A stretch of 64,000 nt of DNA from Clostridia bacterium (GCA_017408985.1 JAFQTO010000001.1:62001-126000), one strand, 5' to 3'. Shown: positions 37,462-46,221, counted from the first letter of the stretch. Notes: generated from the sequence alone by a model not told the origin. Translations and numbers: made by a program.

Positions 37462-37532
37462 CCACTATTATCGGTAACATCAATCCTTATGCGGAATTCA
37501 ATCAGTATGGCAGATGCGCACGGAGGCACAGT

Positions 37533-38420
37533 ATGGAGATAAGAAATCTGATAAGCTTTATGCATGTTGCTGAGCTCAACAGCTTCACAAAAGCCGCAGC
37601 CAAGCTCGGTTACTCCCAGTCCACTATTTCGTTTCAGATAAAGCAGTTGGAAACAGAGCTGAACTGTCTGCTTTTTGAGCGTATAAATCATACTATTTCA
37701 CTCACTGAAAAGGGCAAGGAGCTTATGGTGTACGCCCAGCAGATCAATAATCTGACCAAAGAGTTCAACCAGAGTCTATGCGACGACAGTGAACTGAGCG
37801 GACACATCCATATAGTCACGCCCGACTCCATCTGCGAGACTATGATGACCGCTCATTATACGCAGTTCTACAAGAGATATCCAAAGATCACAATCAAATT
37901 CTCCAACGGTGACACCAACGAAATGTTCAGACTTCTTGACTCCAATCAGGCTGACGTTATGCTGACCCTTGACGATCATACTTATCATCCCAGCTACACG
38001 ATAGCAAAGGAAGAGCGAGTGCCTGCTCATTTTGTGACCGTAGCTTCGTCGCCCTTTTGCGGCAAAAAGAATATGTCATTCAAGGACATAATAAACGAAC
38101 CCTTTATTCTCACCGAAAAAGGAGTCGGATACCGACGGGTGTTTGATGACAATCTTGCCAAGATGTCCATATACATAGAACCTGTGCTCGAAATAGGCAG
38201 AACCGATATTATAACCTCGGTTCTTGAGCAGGGTATGGGAATATCCTTCCTGCCCGACTTTGTTACCCGCAAAAAGGTTCAGGAGGGCAAGCTGTGCTAT
38301 CTTGACATAATCGACTTTCCTCACGACGTATGGAAGCAGCTCATCCATCACAAAAACAAATGGATATCCCGCCCGCTGCGCGCATTTCTCGATTACGTCA
38401 TCGAAAAAGAGTTTGACTGA
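37533..38420 (+). CDS. LysR-family transcriptional regulator
   Basis: 295 residues. N-terminal winged HTH (MEIRNLISFMHVAELNSFTKAAAKLGYSQSTIS in family position) and a periplasmic-binding-like effector domain from about residue 90. The usual divergent target is absent: both neighbours upstream point the same way, and the downstream gene is convergent. Effector and targets are unknown. A hairpin terminator follows. Confidence 0.92.
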   Translation: MEIRNLISFMHVAELNSFTKAAAKLGYSQSTISFQIKQLETELNCLLFERINHTISLTEKGKELMVYAQQINNLTKEFNQSLCDDSELSGHIHIVTPDSICETMMTAHYTQFYKRYPKITIKFSNGDTNEMFRLLDSNQADVMLTLDDHTYHPSYTIAKEERVPAHFVTVASSPFCGKKNMSFKDIINEPFILTEKGVGYRRVFDDNLAKMSIYIEPVLEIGRTDIITSVLEQGMGISFLPDFVTRKKVQEGKLCYLDIIDFPHDVWKQLIHHKNKWISRPLRAFLDYVIEKEFD

Positions 38421-38429
38421 TAAGAATAA

Positions 38430-38469
38430 CGGCATATACAGCCGAAGCGGCTGTATATGCCGTTTATCT
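38430..38469. terminator. Bidirectional hairpin between LysR and AraC genes
   Basis: 15-bp perfect inverted repeat (38430-38444 with 38448-38462), 3-nt loop, modest T tail; overlaps the region of the AraC stop. Confidence 0.75.
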
Positions 38470-39285
38470 TTTTGCCGGAGAAACGCCGAACAGTTTTTTG
38501 TATGCTTTGGAATACACCGAGTAATCCTTGAATCCGCATCTGAAGCAGGCATCGGTGGGGGATATCCCCTCTTCTATGTACTGCTGTGATAAAAGCAGCC
38601 TCTTGTTGGATATGTATGCGTGTACGGTGTAGCCCGTCTCAGCCTTGAACTTGCGCATCATATGATACTTGCTGATATAAAACCTCTCTGCAAGATGGTC
38701 TATGCTGAGGTTTTCTGCCAGATTGTCGTTTATATACTTGAGCAGCTGTACGATCTTCTCGTCATATACGGTATCAACACTGCACACCTGCTGTTTGAGC
38801 GAAAAGCACGCAAGCTCGATCATCAGCTGAAAAAATATTGTATCCCGCATAAACTCACTGCCGTATTCCTGACTGCCGCACAGCTCCTCAAGCTCTCTGA
38901 TAAGCTGTGACACCCTCTTGCGCCCGGACGGATTGAGCCGCAGGATATGACTTCCTCTGTCGTGAGCAAGCTTATAGCTCAATTCAAGGTCGCAGTTTTC
39001 GGTGCTTCTGTCACGCAAAAAATCCGAAGATATATAAATAAGCACGCGCTCGTTGGACTCTGCTGTTTCGGGCTTGTGTACGCATCCTCTGCCCACCAGC
39101 GCGATATCAAAAGCCTCCAGTCTGTAATGTCTGCCCTCTATCATATATGACAGCGCTCCCTTGAGGGGGATAACTATCTTGTGAAAGGTATGATAATGAA
39201 AATCCACCTCTTCGGTCAGGGGTGACGCAAGGTGAAAAAGTCTGTAGTTTTCAAGCAGATATCCGCGCTCACCGTACAAAGCCAT
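38464..39285 (-). CDS. AraC-family transcriptional regulator (cupin plus HTH)
   Basis: 273 residues from ATG 39285, which has AAAGGAG 9 nt upstream. An N-terminal cupin-like sensor (EEVDFHYHTFHKIVIPLKG, YRLEAFDIALVGRGCVH) is followed by the double HTH (IDHLAERFYISKYHMMRKFK, CFRCGFKDYSVYSKAYKKLF). It diverges from the dicarboxylate symporter at 39398 and probably controls it. A direct repeat lies in the shared promoter region. Confidence 0.92.
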   Translation of the reverse strand: MALYGERGYLLENYRLFHLASPLTEEVDFHYHTFHKIVIPLKGALSYMIEGRHYRLEAFDIALVGRGCVHKPETAESNERVLIYISSDFLRDRSTENCDLELSYKLAHDRGSHILRLNPSGRKRVSQLIRELEELCGSQEYGSEFMRDTIFFQLMIELACFSLKQQVCSVDTVYDEKIVQLLKYINDNLAENLSIDHLAERFYISKYHMMRKFKAETGYTVHAYISNKRLLLSQQYIEEGISPTDACFRCGFKDYSVYSKAYKKLFGVSPAKR

Positions 39286-39329
39286 CACAAAAAGCTCCTT
39301 TAGCATCTTTTGCTGTAATTATAGCACTA

Positions 39330-39352
39330 TTTGCGCAGATTTTGCAACAGAT
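39330..39352. repeat. Tandem direct repeat in the AraC/symporter promoter region
   Basis: TTTGCGCAGAT (39330-39340) is followed at once by TTTGCAACAGAT (39341-39352), an 11-bp period. The second copy contains the -35 (TTGCAA) of a predicted minus-strand promoter (18-bp spacer, TATAAT) for the AraC gene. Candidate operator. Confidence 0.5.
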
Positions 39353-39397
39353 ATGATATATAATGTCACTATAATAATTGATATTCAGGAGGTTATT

Positions 39398-40687
39398 ATG
39401 ACCAAGAAAACAGAAAAAAGCGCTTTTTTCAAAAACTACGCGTTGCTCATAGCAATGGTCGTTGCGATCATCGCAGGCTGCATCGTCGGTGCCGTTTTCC
39501 CCAAGGTCACCGAGAACGGTGAGGTAGTAAGTCAGGGCGCTACCGTACTTGCACCTCTTGGCAAGGTATTCATCAATCTGATGTTCTGCATCGTTGTCCC
39601 TATGGTTTTTGCATCCATCGCAGGCGCTGTCGCCAATATGGGCAACCGCAAGCGCGCAGGCAAGATAATGAGCACGACTATTATTACCTTTGTCGTGACC
39701 GGTGCTATCGCCGCCGCTCTGATGTTTGTTCTTATGAAGATCTTCCCTCCCGTGCTTGAGGCCTGGAACAATATTCCCTCCGAGGAAATGGGTGATTACG
39801 CTACACTCTCCGAGATGGTAGTCAACTTCTTCACCGCCGAGGATTTCGTTGGTCTGCTTACCCGCCGCGCAATGCTTCCTCTTATCGTATTTTCTCTGCT
39901 CTTCGGATTTGCCGTTAATCTCAACGGCGGCAAGGAGACCCCTGTGGGCAAATTCCTCGATGATCTTTCGGGCGTTATGATGAAGCTTGTCAAGCTCGTT
40001 ACATACTACGCTCCCATCGCTTTCTTCGGTTTCTTTGCAGATCTGGTGGCTACATACGGTCCTCAGATCACAGCCGACTACGGCAGAGCACTGGCTGTAT
40101 ATTATCCCCTCTGCTTCATCTATCTGTTCACGGCATTCCCCCTGTTTGCCTGGATAGGCGGCGGAAAGCAGGGTCCCAAGACAATGTTCAAGCATCTGCT
40201 TCGCCCCGCAATGGTATCTCTCGGCACCTGCTCCTCTGTTGCAACCATCCCCACCAATCTGGAAGCGGCAGAAGATACCGGTATCTCCAAGGACGTATCC
40301 GATATCGTTCTTCCTCTGGGCGCAACGATGCATATGGACGGTTCCTGCTTCTCCTGCGTGCTTAAGATAGCTTTCGTTATGGGTGTATTCGGCATCGACC
40401 TTACACTCGATAAGCTTATCCCTGTAATTCTGGTCGCCGTTCTCTCCTCTGTCGGTATGTCGGGTGTTCCCGGCGGCGGATACATCGGTGAATATATCAT
40501 CTGCTCGCTGTTCTTCCCCACCCAGATGGAACTGGCATTCCCCATCCTCGTCACCATCGGCAACCTCGTTGATCCTCCCGCAACCATGATCAATGCCGCA
40601 GGCGACTACGTGGTATCGTTTATCGTTTCCAGATTCGTGGACGGCAAGGATTGGCTTGCAAAACATCTGTCCAAAAAGAGCGCGTAA
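39398..40687 (+). CDS. Dicarboxylate/amino acid:cation symporter (DAACS family)
   Basis: 429-residue secondary transporter. About eight membrane helices plus re-entrant loops. Family marks: APLGKVFINLMFCIVVPMVF near residue 50, GTCSSVATIPTNLEAAED (the serine-rich loop), LPLGATMHMDGSCF, and PGGGYIGEYI with NLVDPPATMINAAGD near the C-terminus (substrate/Na+ site). Likely imports glutamate, aspartate or C4-dicarboxylates with Na+ or H+. Start from AGGAGG 5 nt before ATG 39398. Divergent from an AraC regulator. Confidence 0.93.
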   Translation: MTKKTEKSAFFKNYALLIAMVVAIIAGCIVGAVFPKVTENGEVVSQGATVLAPLGKVFINLMFCIVVPMVFASIAGAVANMGNRKRAGKIMSTTIITFVVTGAIAAALMFVLMKIFPPVLEAWNNIPSEEMGDYATLSEMVVNFFTAEDFVGLLTRRAMLPLIVFSLLFGFAVNLNGGKETPVGKFLDDLSGVMMKLVKLVTYYAPIAFFGFFADLVATYGPQITADYGRALAVYYPLCFIYLFTAFPLFAWIGGGKQGPKTMFKHLLRPAMVSLGTCSSVATIPTNLEAAEDTGISKDVSDIVLPLGATMHMDGSCFSCVLKIAFVMGVFGIDLTLDKLIPVILVAVLSSVGMSGVPGGGYIGEYIICSLFFPTQMELAFPILVTIGNLVDPPATMINAAGDYVVSFIVSRFVDGKDWLAKHLSKKSA

Positions 40688-40705
40688 GCTCTTATACCTC
40701 TCTTA

Positions 40706-40734
40706 CCCCCGTGGCTGTATGCCACGGGGGTTTT
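40706..40734 (+). terminator. Symporter terminator
   Basis: 10-bp GC-rich stem CCCCCGTGGC/GCCACGGGGG, 5-nt loop, four T. Confidence 0.88.
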
Positions 40735-40782
40735 CCGTTGTTTCGGGCTGGTAATAATACCGTTATTTATTTAATATTTTGT

Positions 40783-40811
40783 TTGATTTTTGTTATTTAT
40801 TATTGTATAAT
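40783..40811 (+). promoter_or_regulatory. Promoter of the AbgB-like gene
   Basis: TTGATT (40783-40788), 17 bp, TATAAT (40806-40811). Confidence 0.72.
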
Positions 40812-40855
40812 CGTTCCATAAGTGTATTTATTAAAATGTGATGGAGGAGAACAAG

Positions 40856-42289
40856 ATGAAAAAAACGTTTGTCGAAAAAGCCATTGACAGCCGCGCAGAA
40901 AAGCTTACTGCTCTCAGCGACCGTATCTGGGAATATGCAGAAACTGCTTTTGTAGAGTTCAAGTCTGCTGCCGATCTGTGCGCTGCGCTGGAAGAAGAAG
41001 GCTTCAAGGTCGAAAAGGGTGTCGCGGGTATTGAGACTGCATTCACCGGCACTTTTGGTTCCGGCAAGCCCGTTATCGGCTTTTTGGGCGAGTATGACGC
41101 ACTGTTCAATCTGAGCCAGAAAGGCTGCTGTGCAACAAGAGAGCCTCTGGTTGCGGGTGCAAACGGCCACGGCTGCGGACACAACCTGCTGGGCGTAGGT
41201 TCTCTTGCTGCTGCTATCGCTGTCAAGGATTACCTCAAGGAGACCGGCAAATCCGGTACCGTTATCTTCTACGGCACCCCCGGTGAAGAGGGCGGCTCCG
41301 GCAAGGCTTTTATGGCTCGTGAGGGCGTATTTGAGGGTCTGGACGCCGCTATTACCTGGCATCCCGCAGGCCTCAACTATCCCCGTATGGCTTCTTCTCT
41401 CGCAAATATACAGGTCGCATTCAAGTTCAAGGGCATCGCTGCTCACGCAGCAGGCGCTCCCCACAAGGGCAGAAGCGCTCTGGACGCTGTTGAGCTTACC
41501 AACGTGGGTGTCAACTATATGCGTGAGCATATTATGTCCGACTGCCGTGTTCACTACGCAGTTACCAACAGCGGCGGCAGCTCCCCCAACGTTGTTCAGC
41601 CCGCAGCAGAAGTCCTCTATCTGTGCCGCGCCCCCAGGATCGACGATGCACAGAAGATCTACGAGTGGGTATGCGATATCGCCCGCGGTGCCGCAATGAT
41701 GACCCAGACCGAGCTGGAGATAGACTTCTACAAGGCAGCTTCCAACGTCATCGCCAACCGTCCTCTTGCAGAGCTGTCCAACAAAAACATGAATCTGTTC
41801 GGCGCTCCCCGGCTGACCGAGGAAGAAATGAAGCTTGTCGAGGAGATCGCCGCAACCTACAATATAGACTTTGCCCGTGATGCCAAGTCTATGATCAACT
41901 CCTCCGGCAAGGAGTTCTCCAAAGCATTTGCCGCCCACGCAGGTGAGCTGTACTGCCAGTACGTCCTCCCCGTTCCCGAGAACGAGAGCGTCGGTATGGG
42001 CTCTACAGACGTTGGTGACGTCAGCTGGTGCTGTCCCACCATCAATCTGAACATCGCGACCCACGGCTACGGTGTTCCCGGCCATTCCTGGCAGCACACC
42101 GCATCCAACGTTGCTTCCTTTGCACACAAGGGAATGCTGTTCGCAGGTAAGACTATGGCAGGTACTGCTATCGACATCATCGACGATCCCGAACTGCTCA
42201 AGCCCATGTGGGAAGAGTTCAAAGAGCGCGTAGGCGACGGTTACGTCTGTCCCATCCCCAAGGGTGTCAAGCCCCGTCCCATCAAGTAA
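40856..42289 (+). CDS. M20-family amidohydrolase, AbgB-like
   Basis: 477-residue zinc amidohydrolase of the M20D group. Visible motifs: GFLGEYDAL near residue 78, ANGHGCGHNLLG (Cys/His metal ligands) near residue 104, TPGEEGGSGKAFMAREG, ITWHPAG, and a late GHSWQHTASN. The closest named relative is the p-aminobenzoyl-glutamate hydrolase subunit AbgB, though acyl-amino acids are equally possible. GGAGGA lies 7 nt before ATG 40856. Codon usage is strongly C-ending, like highly expressed genes here. No AbgA partner is adjacent. Confidence 0.87.
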   Translation: MKKTFVEKAIDSRAEKLTALSDRIWEYAETAFVEFKSAADLCAALEEEGFKVEKGVAGIETAFTGTFGSGKPVIGFLGEYDALFNLSQKGCCATREPLVAGANGHGCGHNLLGVGSLAAAIAVKDYLKETGKSGTVIFYGTPGEEGGSGKAFMAREGVFEGLDAAITWHPAGLNYPRMASSLANIQVAFKFKGIAAHAAGAPHKGRSALDAVELTNVGVNYMREHIMSDCRVHYAVTNSGGSSPNVVQPAAEVLYLCRAPRIDDAQKIYEWVCDIARGAAMMTQTELEIDFYKAASNVIANRPLAELSNKNMNLFGAPRLTEEEMKLVEEIAATYNIDFARDAKSMINSSGKEFSKAFAAHAGELYCQYVLPVPENESVGMGSTDVGDVSWCCPTINLNIATHGYGVPGHSWQHTASNVASFAHKGMLFAGKTMAGTAIDIIDDPELLKPMWEEFKERVGDGYVCPIPKGVKPRPIK

Positions 42290-42305
42290 GTTAATCTCAA
42301 TAAGC

Positions 42306-42341
42306 AATAACACCGTTTGGATACATCCAAACGGTGTTATT
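42306..42341. terminator. Bidirectional terminator
   Basis: 15-bp perfect stem (42306-42320 with 42327-42341), 6-nt loop, between convergent genes. Confidence 0.9.
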
Positions 42342-42354
42342 ATTATCATATTTA

Positions 42355-43326
42355 TCAGTCGGCAGTCCAGTTCTGCTCACAGCTGTCAAAGAATCTCAGA
42401 ATAGCACTCTCGCATGCCTCTCTGTCAACTATGTAGCTCAAGCCGTGGCCTGCTCCGGGAACTATAACCAGCTCCTTTGGGCCTGTGGTTGCATTATAAT
42501 TGCGAACAGACATCTCGCAGGGAACAAAAAAATCATCCTCGCCGTGTATGAGCAGCAAAGGCCGTTTGTTGTTCTTGAGCGCATCCTCGGTGCTGCGGTC
42601 ATAAAAGCCAAATCCGGCCACTTTTTTGCACAGGGCGCTAAGAATAGGCATGATAGGTTTTTCGGGCAGGCCGTAGGATTGCTTCATCACGTGGGATATT
42701 ATCTCTGCCGGCGACGTAAATCCGCAGTCGGCCAGAATTCCGGCAACATTTTTTGGCATATTAAGCTCGGACGCAAGCATAACCGTGCCCGCTCCCATAG
42801 AAATACCGTCTGCGTACAGCGGCAGCTTGCCGCCGCATCTGCTGTCGGCATATACCAGCCACTCAATGCAGTCAAAACGTTCGCGGATACCGTACGTGAT
42901 ATATTTACCCTCACTCTCGCCTCTCGCACGCTGTTCGATGATCAGCAGATTACATCCGCACCCCACAAAGAAATCCACGGCAACGGCAAAATCCTTGTCC
43001 CATCCCGAGCGAAAACCGTGCATCATCACAACAGTGCGTTTGGGAGCCTCAGCCTCGACCCAATGACCGCACAATCTTAATCCCTCTTTGTTGGTTATAT
43101 ACACCTTCTCGGGATTGCGGGCGTGCAGCCTCGCAGACGAACTGTTCATAATATCTCTATGCTCGGCCAAAGATTCCTGAATGCGTCCCATAAAGCCTTT
43201 GCCGTCAGGCATATATTTAGGTTTTTCGGGCGCGATTATAGCGTTGAGCGCCATTCTGAGCGCCGCATATCCGCATGCACCGGTTGCCAGCGCTCCAATA
43301 GCCAATGCGGCTGTTTTTTTCTTCAT
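42355..43326 (-). CDS. Alpha/beta-hydrolase fold protein, membrane-anchored
   Basis: 323 residues. N-terminal hydrophobic segment (KKKTAALAIGALATGACGYA) predicts export or a membrane anchor. The hydrolase core has VVMMHGFRSGWDKD (oxyanion), the nucleophile elbow YADGISMGAGT (Ser), LLLIHGEDDFFVP (Asp) and VPGAGHGLSYI (His): a complete triad. Close relatives are uncharacterised clostridial esterase-like proteins. It overlaps the upstream lipid-kinase gene by 4 bp (ATGA), suggesting a lipid-related role, which is inference. Confidence 0.85.
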   Translation of the reverse strand: MKKKTAALAIGALATGACGYAALRMALNAIIAPEKPKYMPDGKGFMGRIQESLAEHRDIMNSSSARLHARNPEKVYITNKEGLRLCGHWVEAEAPKRTVVMMHGFRSGWDKDFAVAVDFFVGCGCNLLIIEQRARGESEGKYITYGIRERFDCIEWLVYADSRCGGKLPLYADGISMGAGTVMLASELNMPKNVAGILADCGFTSPAEIISHVMKQSYGLPEKPIMPILSALCKKVAGFGFYDRSTEDALKNNKRPLLLIHGEDDFFVPCEMSVRNYNATTGPKELVIVPGAGHGLSYIVDREACESAILRFFDSCEQNWTAD

Positions 43327-44207
43327 ATACTCTCCTTGCAGAACACGCGAAGCTCACCGCTGTGAATCCTGATCTCTGCAGGCAGCAGAGACACTACCTC
43401 TCCGTCAACTTCAATATCTGTAGAACCTTCCACCGCGCAGCTGATCTTTTTGCAGCGGTAGATATCAACGTACTTGGTCTGCTTTTCGATATTACCCTTG
43501 AGGAAACAGAAAAGCAGTTTGGGTATGACGATATAGGGCACTTTGCGCACTACAAGCACGTCCATAACACCATCGTTGGTAACTGCCGAGGGAACCATAG
43601 GCATACCACCGCCAAAAAACCGTCCGTTTGCGGCAACAAGGATCAGAATATCACGGTCAATGACCGTATTGTCATCTATAACGGCCTTGAGACTGCGGAA
43701 ACGAATGGAGAGAATGGTAACGAAGAGCGCAAGATAATAGGTTATTTTGCTCTTGAGCTTTTTGCGGTATTTGGCTTCGCGTATGAGAATATCCACGTCA
43801 AAACCCGTGCCCGTGATATTGAGACAGCGTCTGTCGCCTACGGTTATGTAATCCATAGGTGCAGTATTGCCCGAGATCACGGCTTTGAGGGCGGCGGCGA
43901 TATCCTTGCTGATACCTGCGCCCGAGGCAAAATCGTTGCCCGTTCCGCAGGGTATAAGACCCAAAGGCGTGGAAATATCCATACCGTTCAGCACCTCCGA
44001 AAAGGTACCGTCACCGCCCACGGCAACTATGCCCGTGCAATCGGCTTTTTGAGACAGCTCACGGGCAAGCTCAACTGCATGCCCCGGATACTCGCTCTCA
44101 CATATGGTATACTCAAAATTGATAGGATCAAGAACTTCGCGGATCTTTGCACCGGCGGCAGCACCCTGTCCACCGCCCGCAAGAGGATTGATGATAAAAT
44201 AAATCAT
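43323..44207 (-). CDS. Diacylglycerol/lipid kinase family protein (YegS/DgkB-like)
   Basis: 294 residues of the DAGK catalytic family: IINPLAGGGQGAAAG at the N-terminus, VAVGGDGTFSEVLNGM (nucleotide site) near residue 60, LIPCGTGNDFASG near residue 82, and a C-terminal beta domain with GGGMPMVPSAVTNDGVMDV. It phosphorylates a lipid at the inner membrane face; diacylglycerol is likely in Firmicutes but not certain. Coupled to the downstream alpha/beta hydrolase. Confidence 0.9.
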   Translation of the reverse strand: MIYFIINPLAGGGQGAAAGAKIREVLDPINFEYTICESEYPGHAVELARELSQKADCTGIVAVGGDGTFSEVLNGMDISTPLGLIPCGTGNDFASGAGISKDIAAALKAVISGNTAPMDYITVGDRRCLNITGTGFDVDILIREAKYRKKLKSKITYYLALFVTILSIRFRSLKAVIDDNTVIDRDILILVAANGRFFGGGMPMVPSAVTNDGVMDVLVVRKVPYIVIPKLLFCFLKGNIEKQTKYVDIYRCKKISCAVEGSTDIEVDGEVVSLLPAEIRIHSGELRVFCKESI

Positions 44208-44239
44208 AAATTTACCCCTTATCTGTCTCAGTTAAAGTA

Positions 44240-44268
44240 ATGTTATCACTTTTTGGAACAAAAATCAA
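44240..44268 (-). promoter_or_regulatory. Promoter of the lipid kinase/hydrolase pair
   Basis: Minus strand TTGATT (44268-44263), 17 bp, TAACAT (44245-44240). Confidence 0.55.
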
Positions 44269-44339
44269 TCTTTGTTATTAATTGTGGATATGCAACACTT
44301 GACACACGACAAAAAATCTGAAAATATACAAAAAAAGTA

Positions 44340-44379
44340 TTGACAAAAGCCCGCAGATAATTTACACTAAAGCTGTAAA
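44340..44379 (+). promoter_or_regulatory. Rrf2 promoter with overlapping inverted repeat
   Basis: TTGACA (44340-44345), 17 bp, TACACT (44363-44368). An inverted repeat TTTACA-7-TGTAAA (44361-44366 and 44374-44379) covers the -10 and start region, a good position for autorepression by the Rrf2 protein. Confidence 0.6.
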
Positions 44380-44401
44380 CAATAGAGGCAGGTGATAAAC
44401 A

Positions 44402-44806
44402 ATGAGGATAACTCACGAAGCCGACTATGCATTAAGGATCATATACACACTTGCACAACAGAACAAGCAGCTTTCTGCCAAGACTTTGTCCGAGGAAACG
44501 GGTGTGACCATTCGATTTACACTCAAGATCCTGCGCAGACTGTCCGAGAGCAAAATTGTCGCCGCCAACAAGGGCGCGACGGGCGGTTATTATCTGACTG
44601 CCGATCCGGAGGAACTGTCGTTGGGTCATATAATCGAGTGTATTGACGGTCCTCTCAAGCTCAATCACTGTCTCAGCGACGATTTTGATTGTACCCGCGT
44701 CGCAGACAAAAAGTGCTGCCCCTTCCACTGTTTGCTCGGAGAAATATCCGACGAGCTCCGCACCAGACTCTATTCGGCAAGAATAGCAGATTTTATTAAC
44801 AAATAA
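44402..44806 (+). CDS. Rrf2-family transcriptional regulator
   Basis: 134 residues. Winged HTH opening RITHEADYALRIIYTLAQQ, then LSAKTLSEETGVTIRFTLKILRRL and GATGGYYLTADPEELSL, all Rrf2 hallmarks. The C-terminal third carries Cys at NHCLSDDFDCTR and KKCCPFHC, more than the three usual for an Fe-S-binding Rrf2, so an iron-sulfur or redox sensor is plausible. It sits 37 bp before a reverse rubrerythrin in the same direction, suggesting control of peroxide or oxygen defence. Confidence 0.92.
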   Translation: MRITHEADYALRIIYTLAQQNKQLSAKTLSEETGVTIRFTLKILRRLSESKIVAANKGATGGYYLTADPEELSLGHIIECIDGPLKLNHCLSDDFDCTRVADKKCCPFHCLLGEISDELRTRLYSARIADFINK

Positions 44807-44843
44807 TTATAATAAATAAAACAAAAATCAGGAGGAAATTTCT

Positions 44844-45431
44844 ATGAAAAAATTCGTATGCAGCGTTTGCGGTTATGTTCACGAGGGCGAAGCAGCTCCC
44901 GAAAGATGCCCCGTATGTAAAGTCCCCGCCGAAAAGTTCAACGAGGTCAAGGGCGAGATGAAGCTGGCTGCCGAGCACGAGTACGGCATCTATGCAAAGA
45001 CCGTCAAGAACAACCCCGATATCAAGGAAGAGGATAAGAAGTACATATTCGAGCAGCTGATGGCAAACTTCAACGGCGAATGCTCTGAAGTCGGTATGTA
45101 TCTGTGCATGGCACGCATCGCTCACCGCGAAGGCTACCCCGAGATCGGTCTGTACTGGGAAAAGGCAGCCTGGGAAGAAGCAGAGCATGCAGCAAAGTTT
45201 GCAGAGCTGCTGGGCGAGGATCTTGAGCCTATGATGAAGGCTACCACCAAGGACAACCTCAAGTGGCGTGTAGACTGCGAATACGGCGCAACCGCCGGCA
45301 AGTTCGATCTGGCAAAGGTTGCCAAGATGAACAATCTGGACGCTATCCACGATACCGTTCACGAAATGGCACGCGACGAGGCCCGTCACGGCAAGGCTCT
45401 CGAAGGCCTGCTCAAGAGATACTTCGGTTAA
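44844..45431 (+). CDS. Reverse rubrerythrin (N-terminal rubredoxin, C-terminal diiron domain)
   Basis: Peroxide-reducing protein of anaerobes. 195 residues: rubredoxin domain first ([20 protein letters not shown], four Cys for one Fe), then a ferritin-like four-helix diiron domain with ligands in [33 protein letters not shown] and [13 protein letters not shown]. This order is the reverse of classical rubrerythrin and matches the RevRbr of clostridia, which accepts electrons from NADH-linked reductases to remove H2O2 and O2. Codon usage is that of a highly expressed gene. Confidence 0.95.
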   Translation: MKKFVCSVCGYVHEGEAAPERCPVCKVPAEKFNEVKGEMKLAAEHEYGIYAKTVKNNPDIKEEDKKYIFEQLMANFNGECSEVGMYLCMARIAHREGYPEIGLYWEKAAWEEAEHAAKFAELLGEDLEPMMKATTKDNLKWRVDCEYGATAGKFDLAKVAKMNNLDAIHDTVHEMARDEARHGKALEGLLKRYFG

Positions 45432-45455
45432 TAGTTTAATACAGCATATTTCAAA

Positions 45456-45490
45456 GGGGAAGCAGATTACTCTGCTTCCCCCGATTTTTA
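45456..45490 (+). terminator. Rubrerythrin terminator
   Basis: 11-bp stem GGGGAAGCAGA/TCTGCTTCCCC with TTAC loop, then CGATTTTTAT. Confidence 0.9.
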
Positions 45491-45540
45491 TAATCGGCCA
45501 TATCCCCTGCCCCGATTTAATGCGCTCAATATGGAGTTAC

Positions 45541-45835
45541 TCAGAAAATATAACATAACACAGAGGGAATAACTGATGCCATTTCCTCTTTCATACCTGC
45601 CATAGTAACGCTCTGCTTGGCTACTACATTGCCGAAGATCGCTCTGCCGTATCTGCCGGAAATATCTCTTTGGGTTGTGGTACAAATATTCTCAATCGTA
45701 AAATAATCCCCGACATTTTCAACTGTCAAAATTACCTCAACGGGTATTGCATCAACAAGGCTTTGATAATTGGTAACAGCATCTTTCTGTTCATTAGTTT
45801 GATTTGCATAGGCGGTAGTACGAGAATTTTTTCAT
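45541..45835 (-). pseudogene. Decayed gene for a small secreted protein
   Basis: A strong ribosome site (GGAGGA) and ATG 45835 remain, but the frame reads MKKFSYYRLCKSN and stops. Shifting the frame restores a longer reading: ...TTAYANQTNEQKDAVTNY, then VENVGDYFTIENICTTTQRD and on to the stop at 45541. The join looks like a signal-peptide start fused to a post-cleavage AYA-NQT sequence, with the hydrophobic core lost and a frameshift. I do not recognise the family. It is divergent from the XRE regulator at 45935. Confidence 0.55.
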
Positions 45836-45881
45836 ATTCTGTTCCTCCGCCGGTATTTTATTAGCCGATATTGGTTAATAT

Positions 45882-45898
45882 GATTATATACCATAATC
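45882..45898. promoter_or_regulatory. Inverted repeat upstream of the XRE regulator
   Basis: GATTAT-5-ATAATC, flanked by further TTAAT...ATTAA symmetry, in the 99-bp region between the XRE gene and the divergent pseudogene. Candidate operator. Confidence 0.4.
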
Positions 45899-45934
45899 GA
45901 TTAACATTCAAGTAGAAAGTGAGGCTTGGATATT

Positions 45935-46144
45935 ATGATTTCTTATAATAATTTGTGGGAGACGATGAAAAACAAGGGTGTAACACAGTATGCTCTCATA
46001 AAGAAATATAATATCAGCCCTGCGCAGATAACACGCCTCAAGAGAAACGAAAGCGTCAGCACTCACACGATTGAGGTTTTTTGCAAGATACTTGACTGTC
46101 AGGTAAGCGATATAATGGAATATATAAAAGACGACGATGCATAA
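45935..46144 (+). CDS. XRE-family (Cro/C1-type) HTH regulator
   Basis: 69 residues: YNNLWETMKNKGVTQYALIK, then NISPAQITRLKRNESVSTHT and a C-terminal CKILDCQVSDIMEYI. This is the minimal HTH type found as stand-alone regulators in Firmicutes. Start ATG 45935 follows AGTGAGG; a TTG three codons earlier is possible. Its stop lies in the 5' arm of a hairpin terminator (GACGATGCA stem, 46133-46166). It may once have controlled the divergent pseudogene. Confidence 0.9.
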   Translation: MISYNNLWETMKNKGVTQYALIKKYNISPAQITRLKRNESVSTHTIEVFCKILDCQVSDIMEYIKDDDA

Positions 46145-46167
46145 ATCAGCGTGCATCGTCTTTTTTA
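46133..46167 (+). terminator. XRE-gene terminator
   Basis: 9-bp stem GACGATGCA/TGCATCGTC overlapping the stop codon, then six T. Confidence 0.85.
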
Positions 46168-46221
46168 GTTTTGCCGCATCGGTTTTGACAAATATTTACT
46201 GTTAACAGACAAAAGAGACTA

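Noticed and set aside
40793..42349. 518-codon open frame on the minus strand
   Set aside because: Antisense to the AbgB-like gene, Cys/Gly/Val-rich nonsense composition, spans both terminator and promoter of the real gene.
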